In this document: positions 50,217-60,650 of the stretch, in pieces
Numbering within the stretch: the first letter of the stretch is position 1
Layout: each line of letters starts with the position of its first letter
NCBI GenBank assembly: GCA_037179385.1
Contig: CM074188.1
Span: 27,235,318-27,299,317, forward strand
Source of the DNA: Holothuria scabra
Taxonomy: Eukaryota > Echinodermata > Holothuroidea > Aspidochirotida > Holothuriidae
Length of the DNA: 64,000 bases
Reading direction: 5' to 3'
Made by a program: the position numbers and the translations under genes
The notes under the pieces: generated by a model
The model's database searches: none
What the model was told of the DNA's origin: nothing
What the model saw: only the letters and a program-made list of their open reading frames with translations

Positions 50217-53200
50217 GGTCCAGCAGGGCAAGGCCATTTCACCATCAGTATAAAGGACATTTCACGTGAACTGAGAGGGCATAATTAAGGCCAAACAAGT
50301 GATTTTATATTGACCAAAGTGTACTTGTTAGGTTGGACATGGAGGCCAAATGGCCATGATTGTCATCAAAATTTTAAAGGACAGCAAGTGCCAAAAATAC
50401 GAAGGCCATGCATGGCCTTCGTAGACCTTAATTAATTCCAGCTCTGTGAGTATGAACGAAATTAATGGATTTTAGAAGGTTACAGATGCCACTGTTTCCA
50501 TCAAGGTGGAAGAGGGGAGGAGGAAATTTTAACCCCTCCCCAGAAGGATGGTAAAATCCCGCCTTTCATTTCCGTAAAAAATGTCAGTATCTTGGTTTCT
50601 TACTTGAGAGGAGGATACCTTTTCAGCAATGCTAGAATTTACATAAAATAATTTGCCTTTAAAAGAATTCAGATTTCACCTTATATGGCTTTAGAGCAAG
50701 CTCTTCCCCCTGAATCCACCTGTAACTCTAGCCAAGAGCACCAACAATGTGGAATTGGAGTTTGGCAGTAGTAAGTTCCCCCATCTCCCACTTTTCTTAA
50801 AGGTTCTTGCAGAATCAAAGAATACATTTAATGAAGGTACTATACTGTTCAAGTAAATATCACAATGGCATTTGTGTTTCAACATACACCCTATCATTTG
50901 TTTTGGATAAAAACTGTGGAGGGAGTATTCTGACCGGGTGCATATGTACAATACATCAGAATATCAATTATTAACCAAGTCTTGAGTGAAGGGTGATTTA
51001 GTCTGTAACATAGCTTCAAGAACATGAGCCATCTGCGCTGTACTGTGCACGTCACCTTGAGCTGTCAATTGGTTGGGTTCCACACTGAATTTATGTCCTT
51101 GTAAGGATTCATCCATCATTCTTGCCATTTGTCATGTGAGTGCTTGGCAACATTCTAAATCTCTTAATTTCTTTTTTGGACAACCAATCCATCATAAGAA
51201 AGCTGTTTAAATTCTACATAATTTACAAGCAAACTTGCCAAACAACTGCTTTAATTGTTGGGGACAAAGAAATGGATCAAAGAAAACAATGATAAATTGT
51301 GTCTACAGGTAGTCTACAGTTAACACTGATAATGCACATTTAGCAGTTTCATGACACAAACCCTTGACCTTCCGGCAGGGTGTGTCACAAGTGAACCATG
51401 TCTTCAACCTTGAAGACAAAGGGGTCCGTGAAAATACAGCTTTGACACGTCAACAGTAACACAAGGGTGCATACAGGTGTGTCAATATCTATTTCCACTT
51501 TTAAAATTAACAAAACTGGAACTGGTTGTCAAGAAATGACTAATCAAGAACACAGTTCTAAGGGTGTGTCAAATTAATGTCTGGAAAAAATATTGCAAGT
51601 CACACAGGTGCATCAATGTTAAATAAATGTTTGACCCACATAGCTGAGATTGATGCACCCTCTTCTCTGGGTCAAGAGTAACATCATGCAATAAGTAAGG
51701 GTATAAGTCATGGTCAGGGATGCAGGTACAGTAGGATAAAAGTAGTGCCAGGGATATCTATAGGCTAGATGGTAGCAGACACTAATCATGCACTGTCCTG
51801 CGGAAGGGCTCTAAGGGGAAGAGGTTACAGATGTAACACTGTTTTCAGCAAGTAATTAAATTTCTTCAAAACATCAAAATGCATAAATTTATGCCATATG
51901 CATGTCATATCCAATGGCCCATGTTGTATAGATTGTTAGTTCATGTGTGCAAATGTTTAAGTTACACATTATAACTGACAGCATAGGCCTATATTTCATG
52001 AAAAGCTACATTTATTTTGAGCAAGTTTGACACTTCTATTCCAAAGAAATGATGGGCAGAAGAAGAGCTACAAGCTCGAGATACTCCCACCACTGCTGGT
52101 TTAATATGCTGCCATCCAGCCCTCAAGTGCATTCAGTAGCTGTAACAAACTAACAACCCCACACACTTTTGGCATTGTAACTCATACCACAAGGTGTTCC
52201 ATAGTGTTGAGCTTGAGAAATCATTAGAAAATGAGGAGAACAAAGAAAAAAATCAATCAAAAGCTCTACATCCCAAAGTCCTTTTACTTCATTTCTTTTA
52301 ATTCATTAGAACAACCACAGACTGCAGTTGTGATTAACTGTCTGTCATACGTAAAAAAAGAAAAAAAAACAAATTGATCCATCCCAATACCCTCCACATC
52401 AAAATTCACCCGTCAGTCTTTCTCTCATTGGATTTCCTGATTAAAAGCTAGTGTTGTTGGTGTGAACCAAATTAAAATGCTCAAGAGGATAAATTAACAG
52501 TCTGTCCTGCAACAACAAATTACCCTGGAAATCTTCTCTCTTATCACTTAACAAGGGACAAAATCAGTAAATTAAATTAGTGTGGCAAGCAATTATCAAA
52601 CCAGGAAACAGATCGAGTTTTTACTTCTATGTACATTCCAGTTATACAAAACTGTGCTCATATGATAGGGAAATGGCACATTAATCCAAGTTTGCTGCAT
52701 TCTTGACCAGTAAACATATCACCATTACCTTATAAATAAAAGAGAAAGTCATTTTAATAGTGTTGATATTATGGAACAGATTGCCTGAAAGTGTCATTAC
52801 AGCACCATTCAGAAAGGGCTGATGGCATGTTGGACCTTTCAGGATCATATTGTAGATCTATATGAAAGTGTCATTACAACACCAGCCTGGAACTGACAGA
52901 ATCCCCAAAACACACTGGGTTGAGAATTGGTCTACCAGCCCTGATACTTGCCTCAGTTACCTCATGTTACCCTAGATAAGTACTTCCCTGCAATAATTCT
53001 TTGGCTAGTTACCATTGTAATGGGATGGGCATGGAGAGAGCTGAAGAGCCCCCCCCCAATATCGCAGTTAGGTAGGGTTACATAATGTAAATAGGAGGTA
53101 AGGAGGGTCAACATAGATTGCAGGATGTTGACAGATCAAAGGACCTTCTATCCCCAATTCCATTCTGAGAAGATGATTTTTTTTCTTGACTCTAAAAACC

Positions 53201-54129
53201 TGTAGGCTACATTGTAACTTTTCACTTTTTTTTCTTATTCGTCTTATATAAAATACACATGCATCCCCTTGTCAGTTGGGAGTTGTAGAATATTATCCAA
53301 TATTTTCTGACTGTCATAGGAACATGGGAAGTTCTTGTACCATATCTGAACTGTATTTGAAACTGAACTTGAAACTTGAACCACCATATTTGAAACCAAA
53401 GTATTACCTTTATTTGACACTATACACATTACAGTTGGTGTGGAATTGTAAATGCAAAAATGTACAGTATTGACAGTTCTGAAGGGCATTACCAATGAAA
53501 TAGATGGTGTTAGTTACTGTGCAGCATTTTACTGACTTGAGGAAAGGCAAACCTGCGATTGAACACTTAAATGCACAATACTTTAAACCATTTTTCATTA
53601 TACACATATCTATCTGAGCTTACAGGATTAAATAAAAATGGTTTTACACCTCAACTCAAACCCTTCTGGCTTTATTAATATGGCAGTCTCCACAGACTAA
53701 CTTTGTGGCTGCGGACACTGGATCCATGGTTTTCCCTTCTCAGTTGCTAATGCAGAGCATCATGTACAATGGCAGTATGTTCCATTTTAAGAGTCTTAAG
53801 TTAGTATGGCCTCCGCCTTGGAATTGAACCCCAGCCCCAGACTGAGTGATTTCTCTCTGGAGAAAGTCATAGCTCTTCAGGCTATTCAATTCACAAATTA
53901 AAGCTTTGACTATATAACAGCATATCACCTACCATCAGATTAAAAGCATAATGAACACTCTTAAACGAAGACAATGAAACCTGCAGAAGGGAAGAAAGTT
54001 TTCCTCAAATGAGTACAGTACAGGTATCAAATGTCCTTTATCTACAGTAATCAGAGGAATGAATAAACCACTACAGTCAACTGGCATTTCAACAAACACT
54101 TACTGTAATGCTCTTCTTATAGTTTACAG
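50217..54129. other. No gene seen; intron
   Basis: Largely unique AT-rich DNA. A family B-like piece (GGTAGGGTTACATAATGTAA ATAGGAGG) lies at about 53068-53105. A third, diverged tRNA-derived SINE lies at about 53700-53880, with B-box-like GGGTTCAATTCC on the minus strand. Confidence 0.5.
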
Positions 54130-54622
54130 CAGGCTTCCTCAATTAAATTTTCTGAAGCACCACATTGCTAAATTGTTACTGATATAATGCGCCACTGATC
54201 GCCGTCCTGGGGGGGGGGGTTGGTGTGAAATTTTTGTGTTTCAGAGGGGGCTTGCATGCAAAATGGTGCAAAATTTGTTCAATTTTCCCAGCCAAAATTT
54301 TCCACAGACTGAACAGTTTTTGTTGATTCACCGATAACGCTGAATCGACAAATTACTGACTCTAATGAATGTAAACAGTGATGGCGATTTTACTTTCATG
54401 TGGGAACAAACAGGACATTATTATATCCTTGTCGTTATGTGATGTCAGTCTGTGGGAAGTATAAGATTTATTTACAGTACCTATTTTTGAGAAAGAACGA
54501 TTCTTATCAAAAAAGTTATGAAAAAGTTAAATTTTTCAACGTTCTCCCAGTAAGTTTTTGCGCCACTCCAAACAACATTGCGCACCACTTGTCGAGCTCG
54601 GGCCATTATTTGAGGAACCCTG
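54130..54622. mobile_element. hAT-like MITE
   Basis: Ends CAGGCTTCCTCAA (54130-54142) and TTGAGGAACCCTG (54610-54622) are inverted repeats of the CAGGGTTCCTCAA type seen in hAT elements. Flanks GTTTACAG and GTTTTACA(G) look like an 8-bp target duplication with one indel. About 490 bp, non-coding. Confidence 0.7.
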
Positions 54623-55156
54623 GTTTTACAGTATAGATCTATCAAGCAAAAGATTCTTTGCTATCTTGTTCGTCATCATCGTCATGTATTTGTTTGTGCA
54701 GTTGCATATTTCCTACATAGTATTTTTTATATTTTGTTTTCTCAGATCCATTGCACACAACATATGTACTTGACATTTGAGAGACTTTTAGAAAAGGTTG
54801 AGAGGACACTAAGGGATAGACTTTTTCCAAACAGAGTTTGTAAGAATTAAAGAAATTTTCTTTGGAAAAAACAGCATAGCTCCCCAGAAAAAAAAATATC
54901 TAATAGGTTGATTAGTTTTTGTAAGAGGCCATTTGTGCCTTTAATTACAAGCAACATACATGTAGAATATAAAGAGTTAAAAGTACTGTAGGCATATGGT
55001 GTTTCTACAAGGTGAGCTGGAAAATTCAATAAAAAGACAATCACTTCCTTAATTTAAAGAGCTATCGGAGAGTAATTTATAATCATTCATCATATTGAGA
55101 ACTATTTGCTTTAATAATGTCACACGGTTAGTGTGCACAGGCAAAAATGGTGTACA

Positions 55157-55686
55157 AAGGTAAATGTCAGGTAGTGAGGAGCAAAACAGACTGTGAGAAT
55201 TGTTACTCTAGGATAATGTATAGCACAACTCCTGTCTCACTTAAGTTTCTCCTCCCGATGGTTACCTGTATCATAAGTCCCACATCTCATTAGTACTCCC
55301 CCAGGATTTCAGGATCGAGATTTGTGTCCCCAAACAGAAACCCCTAAATTACCCAATCTTATTTCCTAAAATCCTAGCCAACAATTCTAATCTGTAACCC
55401 TAATCCTGATGAGTTTGGCAAAAGGTAAATGGCAGGTAGTGAGGAGTGTTAAAGACTGTTAAGTACTGAAAATTGTTACATTGGGATAATGTATAGTCCA
55501 ACCCCCTGTCTCAATCCTCTCAATGCATGGTTACCTGCATCATTAGTCTCCCATCTCATTGGTCCTCCCCCAGGATTTCAGGAGATGGTGCCTCCAAACA
55601 GTGACCCCTAAACCCAATCTATTTCCTAACTAAAATCTTAACCAGCAATACTTATCCCTAACCCTAATCCTGATGAGTTGGGAAAG
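55157..55686 (+). repeat. 265-bp tandem duplication
   Basis: AAGGTAAATGTCAGGTAGTG at 55157 and AAGGTAAATGGCAGGTAGTG at 55422 begin two diverged copies. Both contain GGATAATGTATAG, CCCCCAGGATTTCAGGA and end CCCTAATCCTGATGAGTT. The divergence indicates an old duplication. Confidence 0.85.
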
Positions 55687-55858
55687 ACAAATGCAAAATA
55701 GTGAGACAGGAAAAAGAAGGGGGGACTTAGGACACCAGGGACCAATGATATGAATTAAGCAAATAAGGGACCAATGAGACGCACAAGAAATGAGACAGGG
55801 ACTACAGAGCTGACCCTCAAACACCAACATAAATTGCAGTTTTCTCAGTCTTGTAGTA

Positions 55859-56154
55859 TAAAGGCCCTGTTCTCTCACCTCAAACAGTACCAATTTTCCT
55901 AACTTTCTTTCTTAAGCTCCTCCCACAATTGTCTGAAATTCATCCTCATCCACACACAATCTCAGTCTGCTTCAAGTCGAGTATAGAAAAGCTCAATGTT
56001 TATAAACAAAACACTCTCAGTACAGTTCATGCTGTGCAATAAAAGATTTGGTACTCTGCATTGTTTGAATTAGCTTTCAATCAAAGAGCTGACCAATTTC
56101 AGTACACCCCTACCAAAATTATAGTTTGGGATGAGAGCTGGATTGGCCCTTTAA
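55859..56154 (-). mobile_element. TTAA MITE family A, copy 13
   Basis: Reversed, nearly complete. AAAGGCCCTGTTCTCTCACC at left, GGATTGGCCCTTTAAG at right. Confidence 0.85.
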
Positions 56155-56499
56155 GCATGTTATGTAATAGGACCACTTGTTCTGCAAAGGTATGCACAGC
56201 AGCCTATACAAGCAAGCTAATAGACAGCAATACAAGTCACAAAAGTATTAGAATTTGAAGATGCTGCTAAAAATTGTGTAGGGGACGAAAATTGGTCACC
56301 AAAGCTATTTTACTGGCAAGGCAAGATACAATACACCTATTCAATGGTCCACATTGTATACACTTCTTCTCAGTCAAAGAAAGAGAAATTAAATGGCCTT
56401 GAACAGGCCTCTAAGCTCTGATTCTGTAGAACCCTATTTTAAATGTAATACATGCAATAGAAGTCTGGGACTGAAGCTTCAAGGCATGCAGTTACAGTA

Positions 56500-56790
56500 A
56501 CTCTCTCCTGGCTGGCTTCAAAAATCCTAAATGGCTAAGCTTTTTGATTGACAGCAAGTAAAAAAAATATATGTAGTACCTGCAGCATAGATCATATTGC
56601 AAAGCATGTACTGAGAGTGTTTTATGTATTTACACATTAGGGTCTTGTACACTCACACTGAAGCAACAAATTCAGATTGTGTCTGGTTGAGGATGAGTTT
56701 TAGATACAGTACTTTTGTGAGAGAGGCTTAAATTAAGTAGGTTTATAGGAGAATTGGAACTATTTGGGATGATAGGATTAAGCCTTAAAA
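56500..56790 (+). mobile_element. TTAA MITE family A, copy 14
   Basis: Forward, diverged at the left end; keeps TTTTTGATTGACAGCAAGTA and GGGATGATAGGATTAAGCC. Confidence 0.7.
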
Positions 56791-58675
56791 AACAGTTTAT
56801 ATCACAGACTTCTTCCAAAGCAATGTAAGCATATTAAATCTCACTTTCCTCCTATTACTTGTTGTGATAACTCAAGACCTATTAAAATATGCATACTCTG
56901 GGTAGATGAAGCACTACATGACTCATGCTAAATATTTCATAACTGAGTGAGAAAAATTGCCACATGGTTCTCACAAGCAGTTAGCACATAGTCTGCTACA
57001 CTTAACTGCATTTTCATTCAAATGTTCTGCACCTACTACTGAGGTACACACTGGCTAGATATGAACCTTGGGGTGGATATTAACCCAAGAATAGGGTACT
57101 AAGTCAGTATGTGCAACAATAAAAACAGGAACCTCTTAGCCTACAGTACTTCCTACATGTGCAATATGACAAACACATGGTTTACACATTGTAATTTTCA
57201 AAATTGAACTAACCTATGTATCTTCTAAAGTGAAAGTCAGCTATACAGAAACGTTAAGAATTGAGCACTGTAAGAGTGTGTTATGGAACATCACAAGCCT
57301 AAGAACTCATACATATACATATGTAAAATGAAATGTGGGCTGCACTGAACACTTAAAGGTATAGGTAAGCAACGGTAGCATAACTACAGGGACACCTGCA
57401 ATCCCCCCTCCCTCCCTTTCTCTCCCCCCCCCCCCCCACACCAAAACAAAAAAGTTTCTGACCTCCAATGACCACCTATCCCTTACTGCAAAAATCATGG
57501 CTTCAAGCTGCTATATGACTGTACAACAAATTTAAAATTAAATAATTACAACACAGACATTAATTTTAATTTTCTTTCTATGCACGGTCATGAACCCAAT
57601 TAGAAGAGTCAGTGCACTGCCATATAGTTACCAAACTTCCAGAACTCTACCAATAATTTTGGCAATTTTGTTTTGTAGGAATTAGCAAAAATGCCAGTGA
57701 TTGGCGCAGAGGGGCATTAAGGGATTACATGATCCCTACAATTCTTCTGCAGTGGACATCATGCAGAGTATGACTAAGTGAACACTTAAGTCATACTGTT
57801 CACCACCATGGACTTACCAAATCTCAGGTCTGAAATGTTATCAACCAGGCACAGTAACTGTAATACAAGTTTCCATTGCCGATATAGATATTATGTGTAA
57901 ATCAGGGTTTAGTTGTGGGTGTGTGGGATTACAAGTGTAAATAGGAGGTAAGGAGGGGGAAGCAGATTCCCCCTTTACTCTGTGAGGGGGTAAATTGAAT
58001 TGAAAAAGGTGTAGACGGAGTGCTGTCATTCACACTAACTTAGGCATCCCCTGAAGCAATTAGGATTTTGTCTGTGTGAGGATCTTTAGACAGTCGTGGG
58101 AGGAGCTAGTTAGTACTCTAAGTAGATGATGAATAAGTGACCTTTAAAACTTCTAATTTTGCATCACTGTCTTAGGTGTGACATGTAAAGTAAACTCTGG
58201 TGGGATGAAAGTGGTCAACGTTTGAATGTTGACATCCTGATGTAACAAGCCTTTAACATTTTTTAGTTCAATATTTGGTTCCAACAATGAAAAGGTTCCC
58301 CCAAAAAATTTAACTCTTTGATGGTCCAGTTGTGGAGTGGTCACATTTTGAAGAGCAAAAGTACAACATGCAAATCCTTTCTAAGGGCTAGAACCTTGAC
58401 AGTCCTGATCACAAATTCAGCCATCATACCACCACCCGGCCACTGCATGGTGAAGTTTCATGTTCTGTCCTTTGGGAGAACTCCTCACTCAATCACAGGT
58501 GGTAAGCCATTTTCCTCAAAGCCTATCATCATTGCATTGGCCACCTATTGTTATATCTTCCTCACAATACAATTATTCCCTCTTTCAGACAAATTAACCG
58601 TTTTGCAAATATCAATGTTGACAACCTCTCTCAGCACACACTAGTTATACAAATGGTCAACTGTTGCATTTGAGA
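56791..58675. other. No gene seen; intron
   Basis: AT-rich DNA with a C run near 57426, a family B-like piece (TGGGATTACAAGTGTAAATA GGAGG) at about 57925-57955 and a short family A-like piece near 58055-58150. Confidence 0.5.
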
Positions 58676-58920
58676 TTAAAGGGCAAGTGTAGTTGTCCCA
58701 AAATTATTTTGAAGCAGCTGATTAACCTCACAATTTCCTTCCCTTTGAAGTATCTTTTTTATAACATCTTAGGACTTCAACATTTCAAGGTAAACCAAGC
58801 AGTACATTTAACATTTGAGGAGAAAAAATACTGTCACATGACAAGAGCTAATCACGAAACAGAACAGTGAACTACACTGGCTACTTCATGTTGGGGTACG
58901 TGACTGCTCCTGCCCTTCAA
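58676..58920 (-). mobile_element. TTAA MITE family C, copy 7
   Basis: Reversed. Left TTAAAGGGCAAGTGTAGTTG, right GTGACTGCTCCTGCCCTTC; inner CATGACAAGAGCTAATCACG. Confidence 0.8.
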
Positions 58921-59702
58921 GAGTCACCTCCCTGACAATCACAAGCAATTAGTAAAAAATAGATCAGTTAGTACATCATTAGGTCTGGCTCCTGTATTTT
59001 TGCACAATAAACGTACTTGCACCCTTATTAATCAACATCACACCTGTCCGAGAAGTTCTCTAATTATATTGACAAATCAAGTAATTAGCAATGTCCACTT
59101 GAACAGATCTTGGCAATGCAACCAAGTTTGATGATGACAAGTCCAAATTCTAAGTATTATTTTAGACAGTGACATAGAGGCAAATGGCAAAGGATCAGTA
59201 AATTACAGCTCTAGCTCTGACATTGCACACTTAACTTTTGGTACATGACATACAGTAGGAGTTAACTACTACATTACTATGGTACAATTTGGGCCACAAA
59301 GTGGTACTACATCTGCACTTGTTTGCGAGCGCATCAGCACGAAAGTTCACTTTCTACCGCAATTGCAGGGCATGGATTCCTTTAAAAAAGCTTCAAAAAG
59401 GCATGCCACTGCTCTCCCTATTAAAAAGGCTTAAGTTTCTATACAAAAACATAACTGACCACTTACACTTTTAGATGTAAAGCTGATTTCAACTGCATTA
59501 AATATTCCTGCAGCTATACAGCAATTTTGAAAATTGGCACTTTTATTACACTGAAACAAGAGTTAAGTTAATCATTTAAATAAAAAGATACATTTTTTTG
59601 TTTCAAATAAATTAACAAGAAAAATAAATATCAACCATAGAAACTTGTTGACATTTATTCTGTCACCCCTCCCCTAACCCCCCCCCCATCACCTTCTCCC
59701 AC

Positions 59703-59860
59703 AGGCAGAAAAAGTTGGGAAGCTGGGAGGCTCCTTCCCGGGAAATATGAGGATCCGGAGGGAAATTTTCCTTTCTCTTACATGAAAATTTAGGGAGAAT
59801 TGTGGGGAATTGTACTCCTTTCCTGGAAAATAACTATTTTTTTTTTCAACCCTGCCTCCT
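59703..59860 (+). repeat. Dispersed repeat family D, copy 3
   Basis: GAAAAAGTTGGGAAGCTGGG, GGATCCGGAGGGAAATTTTC and GGGAGAATTGTGGGGAATTG match the other two copies. It lies within 600 bp of the first coding exon. Confidence 0.7.
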
Positions 59861-60445
59861 CCACTTAATTTTTTACCCTGCATCCTAGATGATGGCATCC
59901 TAGATGACTGCTTGCCTGGGAGAAATGAAAAAAAAAGAACTCTACAACTATAACCGGTGAGAGGGAAAAGCTCTGAACAACAAGTTTAAAAAGCATGCCA
60001 GCATGAACACTAGAAATCTTCAAGTAGATAATGCATGCCATGAAACAAGTTCAAAAGATTGACAATTTACAACTGCAATATGAAACAATGTATAAACCAG
60101 CTGACAAACTTACTGTTTTCGTCACTGCTATAAATATCCATGCTTCTTTTCTTGGTCACTTGCAAGTATTAGATTATCAAACAATTTTAAAAGAACGGAT
60201 AGTGAACAGATCTGGCTCAAAGGTTAGAAAAAGGACTACTAAAGCCAGCAAAACAAAGAGACCTCTTAAATTTCAGCATGCATAGCACAGTGTAATATAC
60301 TGTCCTTCAGTATACTATGGAACACTGTACTATACTGAGTAACTAACTCACAATACTAACCTATCTAATACAGTCCCTAAAACTCTCATTTCCATAACAT
60401 AAACCCTATTATAAACCTACTACAATAACTGAACTGGCAACTTAC

Positions 60446-60476
60446 GTTCCTCATCACTGCTCTGTGAGTTTTCCAT
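60446..60476 (-). CDS. TNFAIP8: TNFAIP8/TIPE family protein, first coding exon (residues 1-10 plus one base)
   Basis: On the minus strand an ATG at 60476-60474 in the context GCAATGG opens MENSQSSDEE. After one further base (C) comes a perfect donor, GTAAGT (60445-60440). The terminal exon at 8767 begins TG GCA GAG, so the phases fit: C plus TG makes Leu11, and the frame continues without a stop into the conserved core. An in-frame TAA at 60524-60522 with no ATG in between supports this start. The acidic, Ser/Glu-rich tail resembles the N-terminus of human TNFAIP8, whose known isoforms also change at about residue 11. The link to the terminal exon is inferred from phase, strand, splice sites and this resemblance; no transcript is available. 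Additional exons between them are possible but not needed. Confidence 0.8.
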
Positions 60477-60650
60477 TGCTAAGCAAACAATAGTTACACT
60501 ATTTTGGCACAAAGTTGACTTTTAGAGAATGGGGTGAGCTTGTCCAGGCTTCAGTTTATGAAGTCAGGTAACATTCCACAGGATCGGATAACCTTGACTC
60601 CTGTCCACGCAAGTTATCTTTCTTCAGCAACTGTCAGATAAGTTTTTATA
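60477..60650 (-). promoter_or_regulatory. 5' UTR and possible TATA-type core promoter of the TNFAIP8-family gene
   Basis: Upstream of the ATG the minus strand reads through repeat-free sequence to a TATAAAAA motif at 60650-60643. A TSS about 30 bases further on would leave a 5' UTR of around 140 bases. The in-frame stop at 60522 fits untranslated leader. The same stretch also contains a possible splice acceptor (ACTTATCTGACAG, ending at 60631), so a noncoding exon further upstream is an alternative. Which is right cannot be told from the sequence. Confidence 0.3.

Larger units (their letters stand above)
8768..60445 (-). other. TNFAIP8: Intron 1 of the TNFAIP8-family gene (about 51.7 kb)
   Basis: The interval runs from the GTAAGT donor of the first coding exon to the TTTTTTACAG acceptor of the terminal exon. 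It is a phase-1 intron because one base of codon 11 lies upstream. I find no second recognisable protein-coding gene on either strand; its open reading frames are short and mostly coincide with repeats. It is filled with the mobile elements listed separately. A very long first intron with the conserved domain in a single last exon is consistent with the known layout of vertebrate TNFAIP8. Confidence 0.75.
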
